From Microlunatus lacustris (GTDB lineage Bacteria > Actinomycetota > Actinomycetes > Propionibacteriales > Propionibacteriaceae), in contig BAAAJN010000017.1 in NCBI GenBank assembly GCA_039527025.1, positions 19,363 through 83,362 of the forward strand: a stretch of 64,000 bases of DNA. Direction: 5' to 3'. Position 1 is the first letter of the stretch. Each line of letters begins with the position of its first letter. Made by a program: the position numbers and the translations under genes. Under the pieces are notes generated by a model. It saw only the letters and a list, made by a program, of their open reading frames with translations, did not search any database and was not told where the DNA came from. Shown in pieces: positions 33,166-43,387 of this stretch.

Positions 33166-34014
33166 TCAGTCCCGGGTCGCCACCACGGTGAAGGTCGCCG
33201 GCACCCGGTCGGCCTCCTCGCCGGGCCAGCGCCAGCTGCCGCCCGGCGCGGGGACCATCCGGCGGCTGAACTGCCACGGGAGGGTCCGGCCCTCGTCCAG
33301 CCGGCGCAGCCGCAGGCCCGCCCCGAGCAGGGTGCCGACCACCTCCGAGACCGGGTGCGGCCACTCGTAGGTGCGGGGGTGCGCGACCGTCCCGTCGCCG
33401 GCGTAGGTGCCCGCGTCGTCCCACTGCTGGGCGGTGCCGTCGCCGAAGTACCGGTACCGCGTGACGAGCTCGGGGGCGTCCTCGTCGAGGGCGTACAGGG
33501 CCGGGTGCCCGTCGCGGAGGTAGAACACCCCGCCCGGCCGGAGCAGACCTGCGACCTGGGCCGCCCACCGCTCCAGGTCCGCGAGCCAGCAGATCGTGCC
33601 GATGCTGGTGTAGACGACGTCGAAGTCCCCGGCCACCGCGGCGCGGGCGTCCAGCACGTCGGTCTCCACCCAGGTGACGTCGACGCCGACCCGCCCGGCC
33701 AGCCGGGCCGCCGCGGCCAGCGCGGGGGCCGAGAAGTCGACCCCGGTCAAGCGCGCACCCTCCCGGGCCAGCGAGACGGTGTCGGTGCCCAGGTGGCACT
33801 GCAGGTGGCAGACGTCCAGCCCGGCGAGCGAGCCGCCGGGGGTGAACGCGGTCAGGACGGGCAGGTCCTCGGCGACCACGTCGGAGCGGTGCTCCGGGTC
33901 GTCGAAGCGGTCCAGGCCGTACGCCTGCTCGTGCAGGGGGACGCGGTCGTCCCAGTTGGCGCGGTTGGCCGCGCGCGCTGTCGCCCAGTCCACGGCGACC
34001 CGGTCGGTGCCCAC
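33166..34014 (-). CDS. class I SAM-dependent methyltransferase
   Basis: 282 aa, GTG start. Motifs are GLDVCHLQCHLGTDTVSLA (variant SAM loop), LTGVDFSAPALAAA, FDVVYTSIGTICWL and RPGGVFYLRDGHP. The variant HLQCHxGTDT loop is characteristic of an actinobacterial and firmicute small-molecule methyltransferase group. C-terminal SRRMVPAPGGSWRWPGEE is also typical. Substrate unknown. TAGGGT lies 6 nt before the GTG. It converges on aroG with a 3-bp gap. Confidence 0.82.
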   Translation of the reverse strand: MGTDRVAVDWATARAANRANWDDRVPLHEQAYGLDRFDDPEHRSDVVAEDLPVLTAFTPGGSLAGLDVCHLQCHLGTDTVSLAREGARLTGVDFSAPALAAAARLAGRVGVDVTWVETDVLDARAAVAGDFDVVYTSIGTICWLADLERWAAQVAGLLRPGGVFYLRDGHPALYALDEDAPELVTRYRYFGDGTAQQWDDAGTYAGDGTVAHPRTYEWPHPVSEVVGTLLGAGLRLRRLDEGRTLPWQFSRRMVPAPGGSWRWPGEEADRVPATFTVVATRD

Positions 34015-34020
34015 CAGCCG

Positions 34021-34026
34021 ACCCTA
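34021..34026 (-). promoter_or_regulatory. -10 element of the 33166-34014 methyltransferase gene (leaderless)
   Basis: TAGGGT on the minus strand, 6-nt spacer, then the GTG at 34014. Confidence 0.5.
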
Positions 34027-34065
34027 GCGGCGGGAGGTGGCGCTCCGCGAGGTAGAACAGACGCC

Positions 34066-35091
34066 GTGATCGATCTGCGCTCCGACACCGTCACCCGCCC
34101 CACCGCCGCCATGCGGGCGGCGATGGCCGAGGCGCCCGTCGGTGACGACGTGTACGGGGAGGACCCCACGGTCCTGGAGCTGGAGCGCCGGACCGCGGCG
34201 CTGCTCGGCCAGGAGGCCGGGCTCTACTGCGCCACCGGTTCGCTGGCCAACCTGCTCGGCGTGCGGATGCTCGTCGAGCCGGGCCAGGAGGTGCTCTGCG
34301 ACGTCGGCGCCCACGTGGCCCGGGCCGAGATGGGGGCGCACGCCGCGGTGCACGGGCTGACCATGCGCACCTGGCCGTCCGACCACGGCCGGCTGGAGGC
34401 CGAGCGGGTCGCCGAGATCTTGTCCCCGGCCGCCGGGCCCTACCTCGTCTCCACCGCGGCGGTGGCGGTGGAGAACACGCACAACTTCGGCGGCGGCACC
34501 GTGCAGCCGCTGGAGCAGCTGGAGGCCCTCGCCGCCCTCTGCCGCGAGCACGGGCTGGGCTACCACCTGGACGGGGCCCGGCTCTGGAACGCCCACGTGG
34601 CGACCGGCGTCCCGCTCGAGGTCTACGGCCGGCTGTTCGACACCGTCAGCGTCTGCTTCTCCAAGGGCCTCGGCGCGCCGGTCGGCTCGGTGCTGGTGGG
34701 CAGCGCCGAGAACATCGCCCGGGCGCGGGTGCAGCGCAAGCGGCTCGGCGGGGGCTGGCGGCAGGCCGGGATGCTGGCCGCCGGCGCCCTGCACGCCCTC
34801 GACCACCACGTCGAGCGGTTGGCGCAGGACCACGCGGCGGCCCGGGCGCTGGCCGAGGCGGTCGCCGAGCACGCCCCGGCCGCGGTGGACCTGGACGCGC
34901 TGGAGACCAACATCGTCGTCCTCTCCACCGGCGACCGGCCCGCCGCACCCGTCGCCGCGGCGGCCGCCGAGCAGGGGGTGCTGGTGTCCGCCCTGGGGCC
35001 GCGGATGGTCCGGGTGGTCACCCACCTCGACGTCAGCGCCGAGGACTGCGTGAGCGCCGGCAAGGTGCTCGGAGCCCTGCTCGCCGGCTGA
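34066..35091 (+). CDS. ltaE: low-specificity L-threonine aldolase
   Basis: 341 aa, GTG start. PLP-dependent cleavage of threonine or allo-threonine to glycine and acetaldehyde. The family start MIDLRSDTVTRPTAAMR, GDDVYGEDPTV, ENTHNFGGGTVQPLEQL, YHLDGARLWNAHVATG and the PLP-lysine block VSVCFSKGLGAPVGS are present. Length is normal. A TAGAAC hexamer 7 nt before the start may be its -10, weaker than those of the neighbours. Confidence 0.93.
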   Translation: MIDLRSDTVTRPTAAMRAAMAEAPVGDDVYGEDPTVLELERRTAALLGQEAGLYCATGSLANLLGVRMLVEPGQEVLCDVGAHVARAEMGAHAAVHGLTMRTWPSDHGRLEAERVAEILSPAAGPYLVSTAAVAVENTHNFGGGTVQPLEQLEALAALCREHGLGYHLDGARLWNAHVATGVPLEVYGRLFDTVSVCFSKGLGAPVGSVLVGSAENIARARVQRKRLGGGWRQAGMLAAGALHALDHHVERLAQDHAAARALAEAVAEHAPAAVDLDALETNIVVLSTGDRPAAPVAAAAAEQGVLVSALGPRMVRVVTHLDVSAEDCVSAGKVLGALLAG

Positions 35092-35123
35092 CGCCGACCC
35101 GGGCGGGGCCGTCGCGAGGGTCG

Positions 35124-35129
35124 TAGGGT
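35124..35129 (+). promoter_or_regulatory. -10 element of the MBL-fold gene (leaderless)
   Basis: TAGGGT, 6-nt spacer, then the ATG at 35136. Confidence 0.5.
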
Positions 35130-35135
35130 GACGCC

Positions 35136-35792
35136 ATGCGCATCGCCCACCTCGGCCACTCCGCCGTCCTCGTCGAGACCGCGGCCGCCCGGATCCTCCT
35201 CGACCCGGGCAACTTCTCCTCCGCCTGGCATGGGCTGACCGACCTGGACGCGGTGCTCGTCACCCACGGGCACCCCGACCACCTCGACCCGGAGCACCTG
35301 CCCGCGCTGCTGGCGGCCAACCCGTCGGCCCGGGTGCTGCTGGAGCCGTCGGTGCTGCAGCAGGTGCAGGCAGGCGACCTGCCGCCGCTCGGCGACGCGG
35401 CCGCGCTGGCCGCGGAGGAGCAGGCCGCGGTCGGCGACGTGCTGGTCACCGCGGTCGGCGGCCAGCACGCCGTCATCCACCGCGACATCCCGCGGATCGG
35501 CAACGTCGGCTACCTGCTCCGCTCCGAGGGCGAGCCGACGTTCTTCCACCCCGGCGACTCCTACGAGACCGCGCCGCGGGGCGTCGACATCGTGGCCGTG
35601 CCCGCCTACGGTCCGTGGGGGGCGTTGAAGGAGACCGTGGACTGGGTCCGCGCCGTCGGCGCGCTGGAGGGCTTCCCCATCCACGACGAGCTGCTCAACG
35701 ACCGCGGCCGCGGGCTGATCTCGGGGCGGGTCGACGCCATGACCGGCACCCGGCTGGTCGACCTCCGCGGCGGTGCCGTCCATGAGTTCTGA
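35136..35792 (+). CDS. MBL-fold metallohydrolase (UlaG-like)
   Basis: 218 aa. The beta-lactamase-fold zinc motif is VLVTHGHPDHLDP, with further ligands in GGQHAVIH and FHPGDSYET. It begins with MRIAHLGHSAVLVET, typical of the UlaG/L-ascorbate-6-phosphate lactonase-like branch, whose members cleave diverse phosphodiester or lactone bonds. No specific substrate can be assigned. It is followed 40 bp later by an NAD(P)-binding protein gene on the same strand. Confidence 0.85.
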   Translation: MRIAHLGHSAVLVETAAARILLDPGNFSSAWHGLTDLDAVLVTHGHPDHLDPEHLPALLAANPSARVLLEPSVLQQVQAGDLPPLGDAAALAAEEQAAVGDVLVTAVGGQHAVIHRDIPRIGNVGYLLRSEGEPTFFHPGDSYETAPRGVDIVAVPAYGPWGALKETVDWVRAVGALEGFPIHDELLNDRGRGLISGRVDAMTGTRLVDLRGGAVHEF

Positions 35793-35832
35793 GGCCACCA
35801 GTTCAGACCCCACGACCTCGGAGGAGAACCGC

Positions 35833-36480
35833 ATGCGCGTCGTCATCGCGGGCGGGCACGGCCAGATCGCCCTGCTCACCGCCCGCCTGCTGGCCGACGC
35901 CGGGCACACGCCCGTCGGTCTGATCCGCAACCCGGCCCAGGGCGGCGACCTGGCGGCCGCCGGCGCCGAGCCGGCCGTCGTCGACCTGGAGCAGAGCGAC
36001 GTCGACACCGTCGCCGCCGTGCTGGCCGGGGCTGACGCGGTCGTCTTCGCCGCCGGCGCCGGGCCGAGCAGCGGCGCTGCCCGCAAGCTCACCCTCGACC
36101 GCGACGGGGCGGTGCTGCTGGCCGACGCCGCCGAGCGGGCGGGGGTCCGGCGCTACGTGCTGGTGTCCTCGATGGGTGCCGACACCTACGACCCGGACTC
36201 CGAGGACGTGTTCCAGGTCTACCTGCGGGCCAAGAGCGAGGCCGATGCCGACCTGCGCCGCCGCGACCTGGACTGGACCGTGGTCCGGCCGGGCGGGCTG
36301 ACCGACGACCCGCCGACCGGTCGGGTGCGGGTGGCGCCGGAGACCGGGCGGGGCAGCATCCCGCGGGCCGACGTCGCCGCCGTGCTCACCGCCCTGCTGA
36401 GCACCGGGGCCGGGGTGGGCGCGCAGTTCGAGCTGGTCAGCGGGGACACCCCGGTGGCCGAGGCCGTCGCCGGCCTCTGA
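35833..36480 (+). CDS. NAD(P)H-binding atypical short-chain dehydrogenase
   Basis: 215 aa from an ATG with GGAGGAG 6 nt upstream; an in-frame GTG at 35773 that overlaps the MBL gene is the alternative. The Rossmann loop is VVIAGGHGQIALL, with GLIRNPAQGGDL and YVLVSSMGADTYDPD, and a YLRAKSEAD segment in place of the classical YxxxK. This is the NmrA/YwnB-like group of NAD(P)-binding proteins used as quinone reductases or redox sensors. Its substrate is unknown. Confidence 0.85.
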   Translation: MRVVIAGGHGQIALLTARLLADAGHTPVGLIRNPAQGGDLAAAGAEPAVVDLEQSDVDTVAAVLAGADAVVFAAGAGPSSGAARKLTLDRDGAVLLADAAERAGVRRYVLVSSMGADTYDPDSEDVFQVYLRAKSEADADLRRRDLDWTVVRPGGLTDDPPTGRVRVAPETGRGSIPRADVAAVLTALLSTGAGVGAQFELVSGDTPVAEAVAGL

Positions 36481-36498
36481 GGACCTCCGCTCCGCCCC

Positions 36499-37230
36499 TC
36501 AGGGGACGTCGGACGGGTTCGCGGTGACGCAGAAGACCTGGCCGGCCGGGTCGCGCAGCGCCACGAAGCCGCCGCCGTCGTGCAGCCGCTCGGCGCCCAG
36601 GTCCTCCACCAGGGCCACGTCGGCGGTGAGGTCGTCCGAGCCCAGGTCGAGGTGCACCCGCGTCGGGCCGCCGTCGTCGTCCCCGAGCTGCTGCAGCAGG
36701 ACCTGGAGCGGGTGACCCGGCGGCGGCACCCGGCGGCCGAGGAACTCCGGGTCGCCGGTCGCGACCTCGCGCCAGGGCAGCACCGCGCGCCAGAACGCGG
36801 CGTCCACCTCGGCCCGCCGGGGTGGCAGGTCGACGCAGACTTGGACGAGCCGGCGCCGGGTGCCCGTGGGGCCGGCCACCGCCGCGGGTCGGGTCCGGTC
36901 CCGGGCCGGGACCAGGCAGAGCTCGAGCCCGCCGGGGGAGCGCAGGGTCTGGCCGTCGGCCGTCCGTCGCACCAGGGTGGCGCCGAGCGTGACCAGCCGC
37001 TCCCGCTCGCGGTCGGGGTCGTCGACCTCGAGGTCCAGGTGCCGCCCGGCCGGACCGTCGACCTGCTGGAGGTGCACGTAGGCGTCCCCGTCCGGCGGGG
37101 TGAAGCTGCACCGCTCGGGGTGGGCGGACCGCGGTGGGCCGAGCGGCCAGCCGAGGGTGGCCGACCAGAAGGCCGCCGTCGGCTCCAGGGCCGGCACGTC
37201 GAGCACGACGTGCAGCCAGCCGGCGCTCAC
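36499..37230 (-). CDS. VOC-family (glyoxalase-like) protein, two modules
   Basis: 243 aa; GTG start overlaps the stop of the upstream membrane-protein gene by 4 nt. Two vicinal-oxygen-chelate repeats are visible: LHVVLDVPALEPTAAFWSATLGW with LDLEVDD, and VQVCVDLPPRRAEVDAAFWRAVL with VHLDLGSDDL. This is the glyoxalase_6-type found in many actinobacterial genes of unknown substrate. Metal-binding acidic residues are present in the second module (HLDLG, FVALRDPAGQVFCV). Confidence 0.82.
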   Translation of the reverse strand: MSAGWLHVVLDVPALEPTAAFWSATLGWPLGPPRSAHPERCSFTPPDGDAYVHLQQVDGPAGRHLDLEVDDPDRERERLVTLGATLVRRTADGQTLRSPGGLELCLVPARDRTRPAAVAGPTGTRRRLVQVCVDLPPRRAEVDAAFWRAVLPWREVATGDPEFLGRRVPPPGHPLQVLLQQLGDDDGGPTRVHLDLGSDDLTADVALVEDLGAERLHDGGGFVALRDPAGQVFCVTANPSDVP

Positions 37231-38501
37231 GAGAGCTCCGGCGCGGACCGGGACGCGGCCAGCGCGTCGGCGCGGAAGGCCGGTGGCTGGATGCCGAGGT
37301 TCTTCCAGACGAAGGAGGGCACCCGGGCGAAGAAGTCGTGGGCGAAGTCGGCGCAGAAGCCGAGCGTCCCCGTGTCGTGGGAGGTGACCTCGAACCGCAC
37401 GAGGTGGCCCTCGATCCTGGTCCCTGGCGGCGCCACGGCCATCAGGAACTCCATCGTCCGCGGGTGGATCACGTCGTAGGCCAGCTTCGGGCTGACCGAG
37501 CGGACCTTGAACCGGTCGTTGAAGTCCTCGCTCTCGAAGCGGACCCGCTCGCCGCCCCAGCCGCCGTCGATGCTCAGCTGAGGGAACGAGAACGGCAGCC
37601 AGACCCCGGCCACGGTCTCGGAGTGGTGGTCGGTGACCGTCCGGGTCCGGGTCCGGCCCTGGCTGTCGGTGCTGGTGACGGTGCGCCGGGTCTTCCACCG
37701 GTGCACCAGCCCCTCGACCGGCAGCCCGCCGTTGTCGCCGCGCACCACCTGCTCGGTGGAGTGCCCGAACCCCGCCGTGGTCAGGCCGAACCGGCTGATC
37801 GCGGTGTCGTCGGTCCCCACCAGCACCCAGTCCGGGCGGCCGTAGAAGGTGAACCCGGGGGCCGCCGGCCCCTGCGTCCAGGGCGCGACCGCGGTCGCGT
37901 CGACGGCCAGCACCACCGCAGCCAGGGCCTCGAGGTAGGCGTCCAGGGCGTCGGGGTCCTTGGGGGCGCCGACGGCCACCAGCGAGGCGCCGTCGACGCT
38001 GACGTCGACCGGGTGGCCGGCCTGGCCGAAGGCGGCCAGGGCGGCCAGCACGGGGGGACTGAGCAGCGCGCGGGCGTAGGCCGGGTCGGCGCCGTGCACC
38101 TGCAGCGCGGGGTCCAGGGGCACCGCCGGCAGCCGGACGCCCTCGCGGACTCCTCCGGCGCTGACGAACAGGTCGGGCAGCGTGGCGGGCAGCCGCAGGC
38201 TGGCCAGCCGGGCGTCGAACCGGGGACCGCCGGACTTCACCTCGTACTCGAAGACGCGGAAGGGCACCCCGCCGCGGGTCGTCCCGGCGATGCCCTCGTC
38301 GACGGCCCGGACCAGGCCGAGGCCGAAGGGCGGGGCGTGGTGGTCGAGCACCGACTCCAGGGACGGGGAGGTCTCGAAGGCCCAGCCGCGCGCCTGGAGG
38401 CCGGCCACGTAGCGGTGCCGGCGGACCAGCAGCACCACCCCGACGGCCACGCCCACGGCCAGCAGACCGAGCAGGACCAGCCCCAGCACGTCGCTGGTCA
38501 C
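37227..38501 (-). CDS. membrane-anchored protein of unknown function (DUF3137-like)
   Basis: 424 aa, GTG start overlapping the DMT transporter stop by 4 nt. One N-terminal membrane helix (VLGLVLLGLLAVGVAVGVVLL) is followed by a large soluble part with aromatic blocks such as RVFEYEVKSGG, RWKTRRTVTSTD and FDVIHPRTMEFL-like AYDVIHPRTMEF. The general layout of a short anchor plus two beta-rich cytoplasmic segments resembles DUF3137 proteins. Certainty of family is low; coding status is secure from overlaps on both sides in a three-gene operon. Confidence 0.7.
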   Translation of the reverse strand: MTSDVLGLVLLGLLAVGVAVGVVLLVRRHRYVAGLQARGWAFETSPSLESVLDHHAPPFGLGLVRAVDEGIAGTTRGGVPFRVFEYEVKSGGPRFDARLASLRLPATLPDLFVSAGGVREGVRLPAVPLDPALQVHGADPAYARALLSPPVLAALAAFGQAGHPVDVSVDGASLVAVGAPKDPDALDAYLEALAAVVLAVDATAVAPWTQGPAAPGFTFYGRPDWVLVGTDDTAISRFGLTTAGFGHSTEQVVRGDNGGLPVEGLVHRWKTRRTVTSTDSQGRTRTRTVTDHHSETVAGVWLPFSFPQLSIDGGWGGERVRFESEDFNDRFKVRSVSPKLAYDVIHPRTMEFLMAVAPPGTRIEGHLVRFEVTSHDTGTLGFCADFAHDFFARVPSFVWKNLGIQPPAFRADALAASRSAPELS

Positions 38502-39436
38502 GACGTCTCCCGGCCGGCGTCGACGGGCGGCGCGAGGTCGGCGTCCGGGGCGCGGTCCCGGCGGCGCGGGGCGAGCTCCACGAGGTACATGGCGGCGAGG
38601 ATAGCCAGACCACCGGCCACCATCCGGAGCGTCAGCCGGTCCTGCCCGAGGGTGATCGCGAAGGCTGCGGCCCACACCGGCTCCATCGCCATCACCACCG
38701 CGGCCCGGGTCGCCTCCACCCGGGCCTGCGCCCAGGTCTGCAGCACCATGGTCAGCGCCCCGGCCACCACGGCGAGGTAGAGCACGGCCAGCCAGTCGCC
38801 GCTGGTGGCGGGCAGCTGCAGACCGGGACCGCCGGAGCCCGGCCAGGCCGCGGCGGCCGTGCAGACGGCGGTGATGACGACCATCTGGACGAGGCTGAGC
38901 GGCAGCGCCTCGCCGGGCGTCGACAGCTTGCCCATGGCGATGATGTGCCCGGCGTAGACCAGCGCGGAGAGCAGGGTCAGCAGCTCGCCGGGGCCGATCG
39001 CGAACCCGTCCAGGCTGAGCACGCCGAGCCCGACCGTGGCGAGCGAGGCGGCCGCCCAGGTGGTCCCGCTCACCCGGGTGCGCAGCAGCAGCGCGGCCAG
39101 CAGCGGGGTGGCCACGACGTAGAGACCGGTGATGAACCCCGACACGCTGGCCGACGTGCTCGCCAGCCCGGCCGTCTGCAGGATCTGCGCGACGCCGTAG
39201 AGCAGCCCGAGCAGCAGGCCGGAGCGCAGCGTCGACCGGCTCATCCGCAGCCGCCGGCCGGCCAGCAGCACGAGCGCGAGGCTGCCGATCCCGAAGCGCA
39301 GGGCCAGCATGTCCGCGACCGGCAGCCGGACCAGCAGGTCCTTGATCAGGAAGAAGGTCGAGCCCCAGGCCGCGGTCATCGCCAGCAGGGCCAGCAGCGG
39401 GGCGAGATCCGAGCGGGTCCGGGGCGGGGGCGGCAC
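38498..39436 (-). CDS. DMT-superfamily (EamA) transporter
   Basis: 312 aa, GTG start. Ten predicted membrane helices in two EamA halves: AAWGSTFFLIKDLL and FGIGSLALVLLAGRR in the first, GELLTLLSALVYAGHIIAMG and AAVVMAMEPVWAAAFAITLG in the second. Such carriers export amino acids, metabolites or drugs; the substrate cannot be read from sequence. It heads a minus-strand operon with the membrane-anchored and VOC genes. TAGGCT lies 6 nt before the start. Confidence 0.9.
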   Translation of the reverse strand: MPPPPRTRSDLAPLLALLAMTAAWGSTFFLIKDLLVRLPVADMLALRFGIGSLALVLLAGRRLRMSRSTLRSGLLLGLLYGVAQILQTAGLASTSASVSGFITGLYVVATPLLAALLLRTRVSGTTWAAASLATVGLGVLSLDGFAIGPGELLTLLSALVYAGHIIAMGKLSTPGEALPLSLVQMVVITAVCTAAAAWPGSGGPGLQLPATSGDWLAVLYLAVVAGALTMVLQTWAQARVEATRAAVVMAMEPVWAAAFAITLGQDRLTLRMVAGGLAILAAMYLVELAPRRRDRAPDADLAPPVDAGRETS

Positions 39437-39442
39437 CCGCTC

Positions 39443-39448
39443 AGCCTA
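39443..39448 (-). promoter_or_regulatory. -10 element of the DMT transporter operon (leaderless)
   Basis: TAGGCT, 6-nt spacer, then the GTG at 39436. Confidence 0.5.
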
Positions 39449-39469
39449 GGGGCGTCGGGCCGGGGCGGC

Positions 39470-41515
<2,046 letters not shown>

Positions 41516-41717
41516 GCCTGCTCCAGACACGGTGGGGAAGATGGCCGTGTGGGCCTCGGCCGCGAGCATAGGCGCGACCGGCTGCCCGGGCCGGGAGGGC
41601 ACGCCGTCGGCCCACCGCCCGTCCCCGTCCACCGTCCGAGGATGCCTCGGCGTCTCCCACGAACCGCCCGGCCTCCGGGCAGGACCGGGGGTGCGTCCGG
41701 GTCTCCCCGGGCAGGCG

Positions 41718-43124
41718 TCAGAGGTAGTCGGGCAGGGCCAGGGCCCCGACGGCGAACACCGCGAGCGCGGAGACCAGCAGGTAGGCGGTGAACGCCGGCC
41801 CGTCCTTGATCCGGCGGTCGGTCCGGCGGAAGGAGAGGTAGAGGGTGGCCACCGACACCGCCATCAGGTAGAGCGCGTTGAGGATGCCGCCCAGCACGAC
41901 CAGGGCCAGCGGCGAGCTGACCACCACGCCGAGCAGCCCCCAGGCGATCGGCAGCCCGATCATCAGGATCCGCATCCAGCGGTCGCGGGCCCGTCGGTCG
42001 CTCCAGTCGAACAGGCCGAAGACCGCCATCGACGCGGCGATCTGGCGGCTGAGACTGGGCACGTTGGCCAGGATCGTCTTGAACAGCGCCACGGCGGCGA
42101 AGAGCAGGAACAGCACCCCGACGCCGGGGCCGAGGGTGTCGGTGAAGATGCGGGAGATGGTGGTCAGCACCTCGCTGCCCTCGGGGACCAGGCCCTGGGG
42201 GTGCAGCACGGCCGCGCCGAGGACGTAGAAGGCGGCCGTCGAGACGGTGTAGACGACCCAGGACAGCCAGGCGTCCTTCTTCATCACCGAGACCCAGCCG
42301 CGGGCCCGTCGGACCCACGCCTCGCTGCCGTCGTCGGGACCGGTCCAGACGGCGTAGCCCTTCTCGACGCACCAGAAGCTGTAGGAGGTGATCTCACCGG
42401 CCCCCACCCCGGTCAGGCCGAACATGGCCAGGGCGACGCCCATCGCGCCGGCGGCGATCTGGAACTGCAGACCGGAGCCGAGGTCGGCGGCGGTCCAGGC
42501 GAACGGCGTGAGCCGGATGCCGAAGACCATCACCACCACGGCGACCGTGACCAGCACCACCAGCACGGTGGAGACCTTCTCGACGATGCCGTAGCGGTTG
42601 CCCACGTGCACCGCGATGGCCACCGCCACCATCACGAAGACCCAGAAGCCGAGGGAGAGCGTCGAGGTGGGGTCGCCGCCGACCGGGACGAGCAGGGACA
42701 GGGCGAGCCCGGCCGCGCTGAGCACCCCGGCCTGGCTGGTCAGGAACTGCAGGAACATGAGGATGGCCAGATAGGAGACCCAGCCGCGGCCGAAGAGCTT
42801 CGGCGGCACCTGGTCGTAGCCGGTGATGCCCGGCTGGCCGGTGGAGATCGACCAGCGGGCCAGCTCGATCTGCACCGCGACCTTGACCAGGGTGGAGACG
42901 AAGACCAGCCACAGCAGGACGAAGCCGACGGTCGCGCCGAGCGTGGTGGCGGTGATCAGCTCCCCGGAGCCGACCACGGCGGCACTGGTGATCATGCCCG
43001 GCCCCAGGAAGCGCAGGCTGGGCCGCCAGCCCTGCGGCGGCTCCCGGACCTGGGTGGGGTCCAAGACGTAGGGGTCGGTCTGCACCGACGCGCTCGCGCG
43101 GGCCGATCCGGCAGGGTGCGTCAT
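41718..43124 (-). CDS. Nramp-related transporter lacking the metal-binding motifs
   Basis: 468 aa, ATG with GGAGGAG close upstream. Eleven or so helices in the Nramp/LeuT fold, beginning FLGPGMITSAAVVGSGELI. Classical Nramp proteins have DPGN in this first helix for Mn/Fe binding; here the segment reads VGSGEL. Helix 6, where a conserved Met ligand is expected, reads AMFGLTGVGAGEITSYSFW. The protein is therefore in the divergent branch with another substrate, perhaps Mg or an organic compound. The loop EKGYAVWTGPDDGSEAWVRR is also unusual. It is divergent from the LLM gene. Confidence 0.82.
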   Translation of the reverse strand: MTHPAGSARASASVQTDPYVLDPTQVREPPQGWRPSLRFLGPGMITSAAVVGSGELITATTLGATVGFVLLWLVFVSTLVKVAVQIELARWSISTGQPGITGYDQVPPKLFGRGWVSYLAILMFLQFLTSQAGVLSAAGLALSLLVPVGGDPTSTLSLGFWVFVMVAVAIAVHVGNRYGIVEKVSTVLVVLVTVAVVVMVFGIRLTPFAWTAADLGSGLQFQIAAGAMGVALAMFGLTGVGAGEITSYSFWCVEKGYAVWTGPDDGSEAWVRRARGWVSVMKKDAWLSWVVYTVSTAAFYVLGAAVLHPQGLVPEGSEVLTTISRIFTDTLGPGVGVLFLLFAAVALFKTILANVPSLSRQIAASMAVFGLFDWSDRRARDRWMRILMIGLPIAWGLLGVVVSSPLALVVLGGILNALYLMAVSVATLYLSFRRTDRRIKDGPAFTAYLLVSALAVFAVGALALPDYL

Positions 43125-43243
43125 CGACTCCTCCTCCCGCCGGCCGCGGACGGCCGGCTCTGGCTCGCTGCCGACCCTAGGGGCTCGGGGTGGGCGGGTC
43201 GAGAGCGTCCGGAACGGGTTCTCCGCTGGTCCGCCCTGCCGAA

Positions 43244-43310
43244 CTCACACCAGACATCGTGGCCACGACGGCCCACGCCAGCTGGCCGAGCGGGCGTCAC
43301 CTGGTGTGAG
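43244..43310. repeat. CTCACACC / GGTGTGA paired-box element, copy 2
   Basis: CTCACACC (43244-43251) and GGTGTGAG (43303-43310) are separated by 51 nt, exactly as in copy 1. The arms extend outward as GAACTCACACCAG and CTGGTGTGAGGTTC with one bulged base. The spacer sequence is unrelated to copy 1. Confidence 0.75.
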
Positions 43311-43337
43311 GTTCTCCGGGGGCCGCGAGGATCCGGG

Positions 43338-43355
43338 AATAATTGAACGATCAAT
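43338..43355 (+). promoter_or_regulatory. -10 element and operator-like palindrome of the LLM gene
   Basis: AATAAT (43338-43343) overlaps the palindrome ATTGA-ACGA-TCAAT (43342-43355). An AT-rich island in GC-rich DNA placed on the start of transcription suggests a repressor site. The transcript would begin near 43350 and has a good ribosome site. Confidence 0.45.
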
Positions 43356-43387
43356 CGTCGTTGCGTCGGCAACCAGAGGAGACAGAC

